DNA of 64,000 nt from positions 4,712,001-4,776,000 of the forward strand of contig OY761615.1 of assembly GCA_963664845.1 (NCBI GenBank), written 5' to 3'. Made by a program: the position numbers and the translations under genes. Positions 34,647-43,720 of this stretch are shown here, one piece after another. Each line of letters opens with the position of its first letter. The stretch's first letter is position 1. This DNA is from CAIYTF01 sp963664845 (GTDB lineage Bacteria > Bacteroidota > Ignavibacteria > Ignavibacteriales > Ignavibacteriaceae). The notes beneath the pieces were generated by a model. It was not told the DNA's origin. It searched no databases and was given only the letters and a program-made list of their open reading frames with translations.

Positions 34647-36218
34647 ATGAAACTGAAAAATTATTTATTTATCTGGATTGCTTTCCCTTTTATGGGTTTT
34701 GGTCAGAGTGGGGAGAGTATTGAAAAATTGCTGGTGTTTGAAAAATATGGGGAAGCTGAAAAGTCAGCATTGGCCTGGGTGCAAAAGGATCCCCAAAATG
34801 CTGAAGCCTTTTTTTGGGCAGGGAAAGTTTTTTTGGCAAAGCATAACGTCGATTCTGCTTCCCTGTTTTTCAACAGGGGATTAGAGGTGAATCCCCATTT
34901 CCCCTATACGTTTGCAGGGATGATCAGTGTTGCATTCCTTAAAAATAATGCTGCTGTTGTTCCCGAACTTGTTGAGAAAGCGAAAGACCTGGCAAGCAGG
35001 AAAGACGCACGTATTGCGATTGAACTGGCAGCTGCATTTCTCAACGCTCCGAATGATGCGGACCGTTCGCAGGTGAAATCTTTTGCCGATGAAGCAATAA
35101 AATATGACCGTAAAAACTACCGCATTTATCTCATCCTTGGCGATTACTACCTGTCTAATCCGAGTACTACCTCACTTGCGGCAGAAAACTACCAGAAAGC
35201 TGTTGATTATGACAAAGAAGCACTGCGTGCCTATATTCAGAAAGCAGCAGTTTATGAACGTGTTGATAATGTTTCCGAAGCCTATGCGCAATATAAAAAA
35301 GCAATCCGGGTGGATGAAACATTCCCGGTTGCCTATCAGCGACTTGCCGAAATGTTCTACCGGGTGCATGATTGGAAAGGTGCTGATACCACCTATGCGA
35401 TGTTCCTGAAATATACCGAGCCGTCAATGGATAAACTGAAACGTGCGGCAGTGTTTTCGTTCACCGCAAGAAACTACGCAGGGGCAATAGCCAAGTTGCA
35501 GCAAATTCTGGAGAAAGATCCCAAAGATGTGCCCTACCTTAGGCTGATGGCCAATGCATACTATGAACAGAACGATTCCGCAGCTGCGTTGAAGGAGTTT
35601 GAATCACTTATGCGTAATCCGGACTCGTTGAAGAATTCCCGCGATTATGAGCACTATGCAAAACTTCTTCAGCGCTTCAGCATGGACTCTCTAGCCATTA
35701 TAGCATACGGGAATGCCTATGCAAAGGATTCCACAAAATCGGAGTACCTTTCTGCGAGGGGAAGACTGGCCCATAAACACAAAAACTGGAAAGAAGTTAT
35801 TAATGCTCTCGAACCGAGAATAAGCAAATTCGATGATGCAGATTTCTTCGATTATCTTTTTCTGGGGCAGGCCTGCTACTATGATTCCTCTTATCAACTG
35901 GCAAAAACCTCATTTGAAAAGATGATAGCCAAATATCCGAAGCATTTTGTAGGCTATTTGTGGCTGTCCAATGTGTGCGTAGCAATTCAACCCGATGCAA
36001 AGGAAGGCCTCGCGAAACCGTCCTATGAAAAGCTGATTGAACTGCTTACCGATAAAGTTAAGTACAAGGCCCAACTGGTCAACGCGCACTCCTATTTGGG
36101 AGTATATTATTACAAGAATCAACAACCGGATTTGGCAAAAAACGAATGGACTCAGATTCAGGACATTGATCCTGAGAACCAGCAGGCGGTTGCGTATTTG
36201 AAGATTCTGAATAAATAG
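34647..36218 (+). CDS. Exported tetratricopeptide-repeat protein
   Basis: A 523-residue protein with a signal peptide (MKLKNYLFIWIAFPFMGFGQ) and some ten TPR-like helical repeats across the rest, for example AENYQKAVDYDKEALRAYIQ, AYAQYKKAIRVDETFPVAYQ and AIAKLQQILEKDPKDVPYLR. TPR arrays are protein-binding scaffolds; a periplasmic one of this size is common in Bacteroidota-like cells. No enzyme motif is seen. It follows the coiled-coil lipoprotein and LysM genes on the same strand, so a shared envelope function is possible. Confidence 0.88.
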   Translation: MKLKNYLFIWIAFPFMGFGQSGESIEKLLVFEKYGEAEKSALAWVQKDPQNAEAFFWAGKVFLAKHNVDSASLFFNRGLEVNPHFPYTFAGMISVAFLKNNAAVVPELVEKAKDLASRKDARIAIELAAAFLNAPNDADRSQVKSFADEAIKYDRKNYRIYLILGDYYLSNPSTTSLAAENYQKAVDYDKEALRAYIQKAAVYERVDNVSEAYAQYKKAIRVDETFPVAYQRLAEMFYRVHDWKGADTTYAMFLKYTEPSMDKLKRAAVFSFTARNYAGAIAKLQQILEKDPKDVPYLRLMANAYYEQNDSAAALKEFESLMRNPDSLKNSRDYEHYAKLLQRFSMDSLAIIAYGNAYAKDSTKSEYLSARGRLAHKHKNWKEVINALEPRISKFDDADFFDYLFLGQACYYDSSYQLAKTSFEKMIAKYPKHFVGYLWLSNVCVAIQPDAKEGLAKPSYEKLIELLTDKVKYKAQLVNAHSYLGVYYYKNQQPDLAKNEWTQIQDIDPENQQAVAYLKILNK

Positions 36219-36277
36219 ATTTTTGATGGAATAATTACCGTAACCAAAAACGGTAATCGAAATGGAAACTGAATAAC

Positions 36278-36433
36278 ATGAAAACATGCCCTAATTGCAA
36301 AGAAGAAATCAGGAGCAACAGGATAAAATGTGCATATTGCGGAAAAATTCAAATCAACAACAATGTAAGGATGATTGGAGTTTTGACAGTAACCGTGGTG
36401 ATCACGGTACTTTCTTTTCTGTTATTGCACTAA
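36278..36433 (+). CDS. Small zinc-ribbon protein with one transmembrane helix
   Basis: A 51-residue protein not long enough to stand out by size. It starts MKTCPNCKEEIRSNRIKC, with two CxxC pairs (CPNC and CAYC) spaced like a zinc ribbon, and ends in a hydrophobic helix (VLTVTVVITVLSFLLLH). Such zinc-ribbon/TM stubs are common in bacteria and have no known function. The gene lies 59 bases after the TPR gene, separated by a short perfect hairpin (ATTACCGT / ACGGTAAT, 36234-36257). Confidence 0.6.
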   Translation: MKTCPNCKEEIRSNRIKCAYCGKIQINNNVRMIGVLTVTVVITVLSFLLLH

Positions 36434-37017
36434 TTGCCGAACACAAGGCAATTATCTAAAGCGGCTTCTGATAGCTATATGAGTGTGGAACCTGGATTGC
36501 ATATAGACGTTTTACGACAGACGGTTAACTCTCTCTCTCTGATCGTCGGATAAAATAGGTCTAAACAATGGGCCGGTAAATCGCCGGCCGGTTCCCTTTT
36601 CCACCGGAACAGCGATGGGGCAGTTCAGAATTAGCTGCTGCTAGTTTTGCCAAAAAAGTGTTATCCAATACGTATTTTGGTGCGCCACAGAGAAAATTGT
36701 TGTACTCTTCAGCGCCATTCGACTCAATATTTCCCATTATTCAGCCACAATACTCTTACACCACATACAAATGTATTAAGCCTTGTTAAGGTTGCGCATG
36801 GCAGCTCCCACCGGATTTTGAGGTTTTCATATTTCTCCTGGTTGCAATTCATGATTTCTACATTTAATTTAAAACCCTAATATTTTTGCATAGGTTTAAA
36901 TTATCAGGAAACTTTTGGAAACGATATACCGGGCAAATGAGACAATGGGTCCATATCGTCGAGTCGGTAAACTATTTTATACAATAACTGAGCGGAATTT
37001 TACAGCAGGAAAGACGC
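36434..37017. other. 584-base intergenic region before the REP transposase
   Basis: I see no gene, RNA or strong hairpin here. A CTCTCTCTCT run is at 36530-36540. The final bases (GCAGGAAAGACGC) give the transposase its ribosome site. Confidence 0.4.
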
Positions 37018-37869
37018 ATGATGTCAGAAGGGCAAAGCGTTCATAATCGTCAATCCATACGATTAAAAGGATATGATTATTCCGGTGAAGGGCTCTATTT
37101 TATTACACTTTGTGTGCAGGGCTGGACGCATTTATTCGGAAAGATAGTCGAGCATAAAATGCGGCTCAATATAAACGGCAAAATAGTTGAAGAGGAATTG
37201 CTGCGATCTGCGGAGATTCGAAAAGAGATTATCATTCATGAATATATCATTATGCCAAATCATCTTCACGCAATAATCGAAATCAAAAAAACAGCTTCTT
37301 CAGCATGTGAGGGAGCTGATGAAAAAATAAGTGAGGGCGACCGGCCGGTCGCCATGACGAGCGCTTTGATGAAAATGAGAGAGGAGAAGAAAGAAGAAGA
37401 AAAAGAAAAGGGCGACCGGCCGGTCGCCCCGACAGTCGCCCCGACAGACGCCCCGACAGACGCCCCGACAGACGCCATGACAGACGCCATGACAGACGCC
37501 ATGACAGACGCCATGACAGACGCCATGACAGACGCCATGACGAGCGCTTTGATGAAAATGCGAGAGGAGAAGAAAGAAGAAGAAAAAGAAAAGGGCGACC
37601 GGCCGGTCGCCTCGACAGGAACGAGCGCCATGACAGGAACGAGCGCCCCGACAGGACCAAAGAAAAAATCGTTGGGAGCATTTATTGCTGGATTTAAAGC
37701 TGCTGCTACTTTACGAATCAATGTCCTGAGAAAAACTCCGGGCCGTCCCGTTTGGCAGCGCAACTATTATGAACGTATCATTCGCGATGAGCGGGGATAT
37801 ATTACTATTTCGGATTATATCGTAAATAATCCAAGGAACTGGAGGGCGGATAAATTTCGCAGCCAATAA
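37018..37869 (+). mobile_element. REP-associated tyrosine transposase (RAYT, Y1/IS200-like) with internal repeats
   Basis: A 283-residue Y1-type transposase. The conserved N-terminal half has SIRLKGYDYSGEGLYFITLC and the metal-binding HUH motif in IIMPNHLHAIIEI (about residue 83-90). The C-terminal part has SLGAFIAGFKAAATLRIN and PVWQRNYYERIIRDERGY, which includes the candidate catalytic Tyr. Between them (about residues 105-220) the gene is expanded by repeats: a palindrome, GGCGACCGGCCGGTCGCC, occurs three times (37336, 37411, 37594), a 78-bp block is duplicated, and a 12-bp unit is tandemly repeated about ten times. All keep the frame. RAYTs act on short palindromic REP sequences; REP-like hairpins are found elsewhere in this window. 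Single-gene RAYTs are usually domesticated rather than selfish. Confidence 0.88.
37351..37611 (+). repeat. 78-bp direct duplication and 12-bp tandem repeats inside the transposase gene
   Basis: Positions 37351-37428 and 37534-37611 are the same 78 bases with one difference, each ending in the 18-bp palindrome. Between them, from about 37429 to 37545, a 12-bp unit (GACGCCATGACA or GACGCCCCGACA) repeats about ten times, coding for APTD or AMTD. All lengths are multiples of three, so the frame is kept. Confidence 0.9.
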
Positions 37870-38358
37870 AATCACCTTAAGCTTAATGGACCAGCAAGCA
37901 ATTAACCTCCACATCGGTCAGGACTTTTTTTTACACCCCTGGTCATAAATAACTCCCGATAGCTTGATTTCCATCCATACTGCATTTTAAGAAGCCCTGT
38001 TGCCTGAGAAACTTACTTCTCTTTCTTATAGATCACCAGCGGTTTTTACACATTGTTGTGTTTAGTTGTTGGGTGCGTATATTTACAAATCCAGTAAATG
38101 CATGAAGCAGGCTTTTGGTTAGTAGATGGGGCCAGTGATGGTCCCATATACCATCCTGTCTTTTCAAATCTCACAAATTCCAAAAAAATATTTTGCTTAA
38201 AAGTCTTACGTCACATATATTACGTATGTCGTCATACATGTTTATGCTGAATGGACCCTATTTCTAAACAGATTAAGGCATTACTGCACCGCTAACCATT
38301 ATGGCGACTGATTTAATTGCTTTCAAAATTGATCGATTAATAACTTACAGGACAGTAT
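37870..38358. other. 489-base intergenic region
   Basis: No gene or convincing hairpin is seen. It separates the transposase from the type IX-secreted esterase and should carry that gene's promoter. ACAGGACAGTAT before the next ATG gives a moderate ribosome site. Confidence 0.35.
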
Positions 38359-40719
38359 ATGCCACTCACTCGTAAATATTTAATACTCTTCTTTGCCTTA
38401 GTATGTTTAGCCACCAGACTCACGTATGCTCAGATAACTTCAGCCGGTTCCGGCACATGGAACTCCGCCACAACCTGGGTGGGAGGAATTGTTCCCGGTG
38501 TTACGGACAATGTTGTTATCGCGGCAGCACATGTGGTAACGCTTGATGTTGCCAATGCCCAATGCAACGATCTCACTATAAGCGGAAGCAGTGCAACACT
38601 GCGCTTTGGCATTAGCGGCATAGCCACGGGAATTACCATTAACGGGAACCTGCTTATCAATGCAGGAGGCAGATGCCGTGTTGAGGCACGTTCACCTGCT
38701 GACACAGCAAACAGTTACTATGAACATAAACTGAATATTTATGGCAACCTTACGAACAAAGGAATCATCGATCTCCGCGGTGGCAGCGGAAGCGGAGGCA
38801 CAGCCAACGGTGTTTTGACAACCTTTCTTGGCACTGCAAACTCCAATATATCACTCCTCAATACGAACTATCTGGCCAGTACAGAAGAGTTTAACGGTGT
38901 TACCATTAATAAAACGGGCGGTGCCAAAGTGGTTCTCACCTCAGGCAATCTGTTCCAAACAAATTCATCATCTGTTGGTCCCGCGCTTCTAACGTTTGTC
39001 AGCGGTATGATTGAAACAGGACAAAACATTTGGGTATTTCTGGCAACGAACGTTAACGGCATTGTTGGCGCTTCGTCTTCGCGCTATGTGAACGGCATCC
39101 TTGGCAGGGGAATGAGCAACAGTGGTGCAACTGAAAAGAAATTTGAAATTGGTGACTCGACCGGCTATCTGCCTATGGCCATCAGAACCACCACCAGCGG
39201 CGTGGCAAGCGGGCACTATGTCTATGCCAGAATAATACACGGGAATGCAAATACCGGAAGCAGCATATTAAAAGGTGCACTTGACAGTGTAGCTGCGGTA
39301 CGCTATTACCAGGTAGGTTATTCGAAAGGTGGTGTTGCAGGTGCAGCAGCTTCGATGGGTTTTGAACAGTTCACCCCTACTTACAACATTGATGATAATG
39401 TTGTTGACGGCGCCACTGGGTTGATGGTAGCTTATTCAACAGACAACCGGGCCACCTGGAACAACGCCGGTCCAAGCAATCATGTTACTGATCTTTCAAA
39501 TCCGCCGACGGAGATTCAATGTACGACCATTAGTCCCGCACTGGTGTTGAACGATGCCGCTTCGATGTTTGTTTCTCTGGCCTATGGCAAAGGTGCTGCA
39601 ACGGGTCCCGTGCCCGATTACACCAGCGTTAAATATGGTCCGTTTGGTGCCAATACGTTCGATCTCTGGAAAGCCAATTCCACAACACCCACACCACTGG
39701 TAATTCGCATCCATGGCGGCGGATTAACTTCGGGAAGCAAGGCAGATATCTCCGCTTTGCAGATAACAAGTCTGCTGGCCCAGGGCATTTCGGTAATGTC
39801 AATAAACTACCGGCTTTCTCCGGAAGTGGTAATTCCCCAACACTATATGGACTGCGCCAGAGCAGTGCAATATATCCGTTTTCACGCGGCCGAGTATAAT
39901 ATCGATCCGACCAGAATTGGCGCAACAGGGAGCTCCGCAGGCGGCTTAATTTCGTTTTGGCTGGGATTCCACGACGATCTCGCCGATCCGGCAAATGCGG
40001 ATTCCGTGCTGAGAATGTCAAGCAGATTTTCCTGCATAGCCAATTACAGTGCACAGACCTCGATTGATAAGCGCGTCTGCCTCCAGTGGATTGGTCCCAT
40101 GGTACTTGGTTTCAGCAGCTATTTCCAGGGCACTGTTTTTGGTCTTACTCCGTCAACCATGGATACACCCGAAGCCTATGCCGCGTTCGAGATGGCTTCA
40201 CCCAATAACTATATTTCCAAAGATGATCCGCCGGTATGGATGTATTATTCTTACGTGGATACGCCTGCAACCTCAAGTGAGGCTATCCATCATATCAATT
40301 TTGGCAGGCATCTCAAACAGGGGCTGGATTCGCTGGGAGTTCCCTGTATCCTGCGCGATATCTCTTATGGGTCAGTAACCACGGACTTTGTGAATTTCTT
40401 TGTGAAATATCTGAAGCCGGGGGTAACCGCCGCACAGGACAAAGTGAAAAGACCAGCCGGTTTCCGGTTGGAGCAGAATTACCCGAACCCGTTCAACCCG
40501 TCAACAAGCATTTCATATCAGTTAGCCGCACCGGGAATGGTGTCGTTAAAAGTGTATGACATACTCGGAAATCTGGTCACTACTCTTGTGAATGAAGATA
40601 AACCTGCCGGTGACCATACAGTACGGTTTGAGGGTTACAATCTTTCAAGCGGTGTGTATTTCTATCAGTTGCGCGCGGGCAATCAGGCTAAAACAGGACG
40701 GATGCTCCTGGTCAAATAG
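38359..40719 (+). CDS. Type IX-secreted esterase-like alpha/beta hydrolase
   Basis: A 786-residue secreted protein. After a signal peptide (LILFFALVCLATRLTYAQ) comes a beta-rich N-terminal region (about 25-410, GSGTWNSATTWVGGIVPG start), common in type IX secreted proteins. Residues 415-680 are an alpha/beta hydrolase of the BD-FAE type, with the oxyanion motif IHGGGL (about 452) and the nucleophile GSSAGGL (about 524). The C-terminal 90 residues are a sorting domain (FRLEQNYPNPFNPST, LSSGVYFYQLRAG). The usual catalytic His motif (GHG near the hydrolase end) and Asp are not where expected (ISYGSVTTDFVNF), so activity is uncertain. A shorter relative lies downstream (41074). Confidence 0.88.
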   Translation: MPLTRKYLILFFALVCLATRLTYAQITSAGSGTWNSATTWVGGIVPGVTDNVVIAAAHVVTLDVANAQCNDLTISGSSATLRFGISGIATGITINGNLLINAGGRCRVEARSPADTANSYYEHKLNIYGNLTNKGIIDLRGGSGSGGTANGVLTTFLGTANSNISLLNTNYLASTEEFNGVTINKTGGAKVVLTSGNLFQTNSSSVGPALLTFVSGMIETGQNIWVFLATNVNGIVGASSSRYVNGILGRGMSNSGATEKKFEIGDSTGYLPMAIRTTTSGVASGHYVYARIIHGNANTGSSILKGALDSVAAVRYYQVGYSKGGVAGAAASMGFEQFTPTYNIDDNVVDGATGLMVAYSTDNRATWNNAGPSNHVTDLSNPPTEIQCTTISPALVLNDAASMFVSLAYGKGAATGPVPDYTSVKYGPFGANTFDLWKANSTTPTPLVIRIHGGGLTSGSKADISALQITSLLAQGISVMSINYRLSPEVVIPQHYMDCARAVQYIRFHAAEYNIDPTRIGATGSSAGGLISFWLGFHDDLADPANADSVLRMSSRFSCIANYSAQTSIDKRVCLQWIGPMVLGFSSYFQGTVFGLTPSTMDTPEAYAAFEMASPNNYISKDDPPVWMYYSYVDTPATSSEAIHHINFGRHLKQGLDSLGVPCILRDISYGSVTTDFVNFFVKYLKPGVTAAQDKVKRPAGFRLEQNYPNPFNPSTSISYQLAAPGMVSLKVYDILGNLVTTLVNEDKPAGDHTVRFEGYNLSSGVYFYQLRAGNQAKTGRMLLVK

Positions 40720-40734
40720 TACCGCTGATTCAGC

Positions 40735-40835
40735 TGATTGAGCGTCACTGATTTAACTGATTAGGCGCGGCAGATTTGACTGAATAAGCGTCACAGGTTC
40801 AATGATTAAGCGCGAGAGATTCAACTGATTGAAGC
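40735..40835 (+). repeat. Imperfect 23-bp tandem repeat, about four units
   Basis: The unit TGATTGAGCGTCACTGATTT plus AAC recurs with changes four times just after the stop codon of the secreted esterase (unit lengths 23, 23, 22, 23). No coding or hairpin meaning is clear. The rest of the gap to 41073 holds nothing that I recognise. Confidence 0.6.
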
Positions 40836-41073
40836 AGGTTGTGATTGGACTTTTTCACTTGGAAACTCTTTCTGAGCAGTTTTGAAAATTGGAATTATAA
40901 AAAGTGTGCCTTCTTCTCAACGGGATTTCCCGGTGACATTATGCTGTAAGGATAAGCGCCTCCTTCTTTACGGCAAAGAATTGAATAGTGTCATCGGGTA
41001 TCCTCGAGAGTAATCAAGGCAATTCAATGTAATTTGTGACTTTAGAATTGAACTGTTTTTTAAAAGGAATTAT

Positions 41074-41991
41074 ATGACAAATATTTTTCGATCGCTAAGT
41101 GTATTGCTTATGATTGCAGTGCTTCTTATGGTGCAGGCAGAAACAGGCGCGCAGGAAATGCCAGTGCCCGATTCGTCCAATGCAAGATATGGTCTGTTTG
41201 AACGTAATGTGTATGATCTTTGGAAAGCCAAATCCGGAAAGCCAACACCGCTGGTAGTTTATATTCATGGCGGAGGTTTCAATCAGGGAAGCAAGGAAAA
41301 GATATCAGCTTCAATGGTAACCGGGTTGCTCAAAGAAGGCATCTCGGTGATGGCTATCAATTACCGCTTAACTCCTGATGCGGTATTTCCAGAGCATTAT
41401 CAGGATTGTGCACGGGCAATACAATATGCCCGCTATCATGCAAAGGAATTTAACATTGATTCGGCAAAGGTAGCCGCTGCCGGAAGTTCTGCAGGTGCGT
41501 GTGCCTCGTTGTGGATCGGCTTCCACGATGATATGGCTGATAATGTCAACGCTGATCCGGTGTTGAGAATATCTACCCGACTCAGTTCTGTTGCAATGTT
41601 TTCAGGGCAGAGCACACTTGAACCGGACACCATCCTTAGCTGGGTGGGCGAGCTTGCATTAAAGCACAGTATGTTTAACGGTAAGTTTTTGGGACTTAAA
41701 CCAAATGAACTTGAATCGGCCCACGCAAAAGAATTATACCGTGCTGCATCCCCTGTGACCTATTTGACGAAAGACGATCCGCCGGTATTTACGTATTACA
41801 GTAATCCAAGAGCAACCCCCACCGTTATGAACGAAGCGATCCATCACTATAACTTCGGACTTCATTTGAAGGAGAAGATGGATGCTGTTGGTGTTGAATG
41901 CGTGTTGCTGGATAAGGAGTCAGGTGTTTCCGCCAATAAAAGCTGCATCGCTTTTTTGATAAAGCATTTTCACATGGCGGGGAGTAAATAG
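41074..41991 (+). CDS. Exported esterase-like alpha/beta hydrolase, paralog without sorting domain
   Basis: A 305-residue protein with a signal peptide (VLLMIAVLLMVQAETGA) and a hydrolase domain very like residues 415-680 of the upstream type IX-secreted protein: YGLFERNVYDLWKAKSGKPT, IHGGGFNQGSK, SVMAINYRL and the nucleophile GSSAGACAS. It lacks the N-terminal beta region and the sorting domain, so it would stay in the periplasm or membrane. As in the paralog, the expected Asp and His of the triad are missing (YYSNPRATPT, LLDKESGVSAN). The two arose by duplication of the domain. AAAAGGAATTAT provides a good ribosome site. Confidence 0.85.
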   Translation: MTNIFRSLSVLLMIAVLLMVQAETGAQEMPVPDSSNARYGLFERNVYDLWKAKSGKPTPLVVYIHGGGFNQGSKEKISASMVTGLLKEGISVMAINYRLTPDAVFPEHYQDCARAIQYARYHAKEFNIDSAKVAAAGSSAGACASLWIGFHDDMADNVNADPVLRISTRLSSVAMFSGQSTLEPDTILSWVGELALKHSMFNGKFLGLKPNELESAHAKELYRAASPVTYLTKDDPPVFTYYSNPRATPTVMNEAIHHYNFGLHLKEKMDAVGVECVLLDKESGVSANKSCIAFLIKHFHMAGSK

Positions 41992-42163
41992 GAGCGTGAG
42001 GTTGACTGTATCATGTTATATTGAGTGAAAAAGCCTAACGCAAAATGGTATCAATAGTGAAACGAGCTGTTTTTGGGTTGGTTCTTAAACGAGGTTATGG
42101 AGATTGCCCGGCAAGACGCATGGTGTTACTCAAAAGAGTATAATTAGACCTTGTTTGCAGAAT

Positions 42164-42188
42164 CGTTAACAACCATACGTTGTTAACG
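42164..42188. promoter_or_regulatory. Perfect 10-bp inverted repeat
   Basis: CGTTAACAAC and GTTGTTAACG flank a 5-nt spacer, in the 579-base gap after the esterase paralog. Such a GTTAAC-centred dyad could be an operator or a small transposon end. No promoter boxes adjoin it. Confidence 0.4.
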
Positions 42189-42252
42189 GACGTTATAATT
42201 CCATGCCCAATTAGCATTGCATTAAAAAACGCGGATTGCAAAAATTCTATAA

Positions 42253-42510
42253 TTGCCATTGCTTTCCAGGGCTTGAGGGAGGTAGATTCCCGTTTTCACG
42301 GGAATGACAACGCTACATTAACTGTGATAAGTTGACGCCTATGCGCCCCGTTCGGAGCGGGATTTCGAAGGCACTCAACCTTCGCGCGAATGACATTCGT
42401 TCATTGTGTCCGTTAAATTGACGTCTATGCATACATGGGAGGAGGCACTTCGCCTGAAGCGGACTGGCAATGACTTATTCTTTGTTATGCGGCATCCACC
42501 GAAGAGATCG
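42253..42510. repeat. Composite intergenic repeat: REP hairpin and TAAGTTGACGCC-type ends
   Basis: GTAG (42282-42285) directly precedes ATTCCCGTTTTCACGGGAAT (42286-42305). ATAAGTTGACGCCTATGC (42328-42345) and a second, diverged GTTAAATTGACGTCTATGC (42413-42431) follow, and near 42490 GTTATGCGGCATCCACC resembles the end of the 52.1-52.3 kb element. It seems to be several insertions in one gap. Confidence 0.65.
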
Positions 42511-42570
42511 TGTAGCCTTATGCTTTTAAGAAGCTGCAAGACAGCTCAATAGTCTAACTGCGTAAAGATA

Positions 42571-43602
42571 TTAGCCGGCATCCTTGTCATTCCCGAAGGG
42601 GTCCACACGGGAGGACTCAAACTCGGGTTTGTAGTGCTCAGCACTTTCAAATTCCTGTGCCCAGCCGTTGTGCAGGCCATATTTCTCCATGAGTGCCAGT
42701 GCGCGGTTGTATTCCGTTTCACGCACCTTTCTGCTAAGCAGCATTTCCTTCAGCGCCTTGTGAGCGGGGAAGTACTGCGCCATCAGTGATATATGAATTT
42801 CAGGGTTAAGTTCCTTTGCTATGAACGCCAGAACAGCTTCGGTATCTGACAGATCGTTGGGCAGAACAAGGTGCCTGATCACCAGCCCCCGGGTAATAAC
42901 GCCTTCTTTCCAGATCAGTTCACTGCCGACCTGCCGGTACATCTCTTTGACAGCCAGTGTGGTCGCATCGAAATAGTTCTCTGCTTTTGAATATTCCTCA
43001 CCGTATTGGTTGCTGCCATATTTAATATCCGGCAGGTAGATGTCGATCACCCCGTCATACAGTTTAAGCACTTCTACTGAATCATAGCCGTTGGTGTTAT
43101 AGATAATAGGGAGCCGCAGCCCGTTCGCTATGGCTATCCATATGGCTTTCAGTATGGGAGCCGTGAAATGTGTGGGGGAAACCAGTCCGATGTTATGACA
43201 TCCCTTCGCCTGCAATTCCAGCATGATCTCCGCGAGCCGTTCCACACTCACTTCATGCTGCAGTTCTGCAACCCGGTTTTGGCTTATCTCGTGGTTCTGA
43301 CAGTAGATGCAGCGGAGGTTGCAATTTCCGAAGAATATATTTCCAGCCCCGCGTGTTCCACTAAGCCCGGGCTCCTCGCCGAAGTGTGGTGTATACGCGG
43401 AAACGATGGGAAGAGCACGGCTGTAACATTTCCCCAATTTACCTTCATTCCGGTTCACTTCGCAGTGGTGTGGGCAGCAGGTGCAGTTATCCAGGTATTT
43501 TTCAATCGCCAAAACGCGCCGGTGCAGTTCACCGGATTCGTATAAATCAAGGTATTTGGGGCGAAAATCGCTTTTTTGCATTTCTGTCAATTCACTCGTC
43601 AT
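42571..43602 (-). CDS. PflA-like radical SAM protein (PflX family)
   Basis: A 343-residue radical SAM protein with the motif GNCNLRCIYCQNHEISQN (the three cysteines about residues 94-101). An N-terminal CTCCPHHCEVNR cysteine group and EGKLGKCYSRALP precede it, as in the PflX/COG1313 family of pyruvate-formate-lyase activase relatives. The rest (YNTNGYDSVEVLKLYDGVID, YLPDIKYGS, RHLVLPNDLSDTE) is typical of the family. The substrate is unknown. It stands alone, divergent from a HEAT-repeat gene. Confidence 0.88.
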   Translation of the reverse strand: MTSELTEMQKSDFRPKYLDLYESGELHRRVLAIEKYLDNCTCCPHHCEVNRNEGKLGKCYSRALPIVSAYTPHFGEEPGLSGTRGAGNIFFGNCNLRCIYCQNHEISQNRVAELQHEVSVERLAEIMLELQAKGCHNIGLVSPTHFTAPILKAIWIAIANGLRLPIIYNTNGYDSVEVLKLYDGVIDIYLPDIKYGSNQYGEEYSKAENYFDATTLAVKEMYRQVGSELIWKEGVITRGLVIRHLVLPNDLSDTEAVLAFIAKELNPEIHISLMAQYFPAHKALKEMLLSRKVRETEYNRALALMEKYGLHNGWAQEFESAEHYKPEFESSRVDPFGNDKDAG

Positions 43603-43720
43603 GTTATTCGTTCGATCATCAGGGCAAAACTCCGCTCATACTATAAAGCAGGTGAAGCCCGCGCGTAAAATATAATTTAGAACTGAAAGATTTACAATTT
43701 TATTTCTTATGGAGCAGATG

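Noticed and set aside
37429..37550. Tandem 12-bp repeats as a possible CRISPR array
   Set aside because: There are no spacers; the units follow each other directly and code for APTD/AMTD. No cas genes are present.
37266..37763. Long reverse-strand open frames opposite the transposase repeats
   Set aside because: They arise only because the repeat unit is free of stop codons in several frames. The plus-strand frame carries the conserved transposase motifs at both ends.
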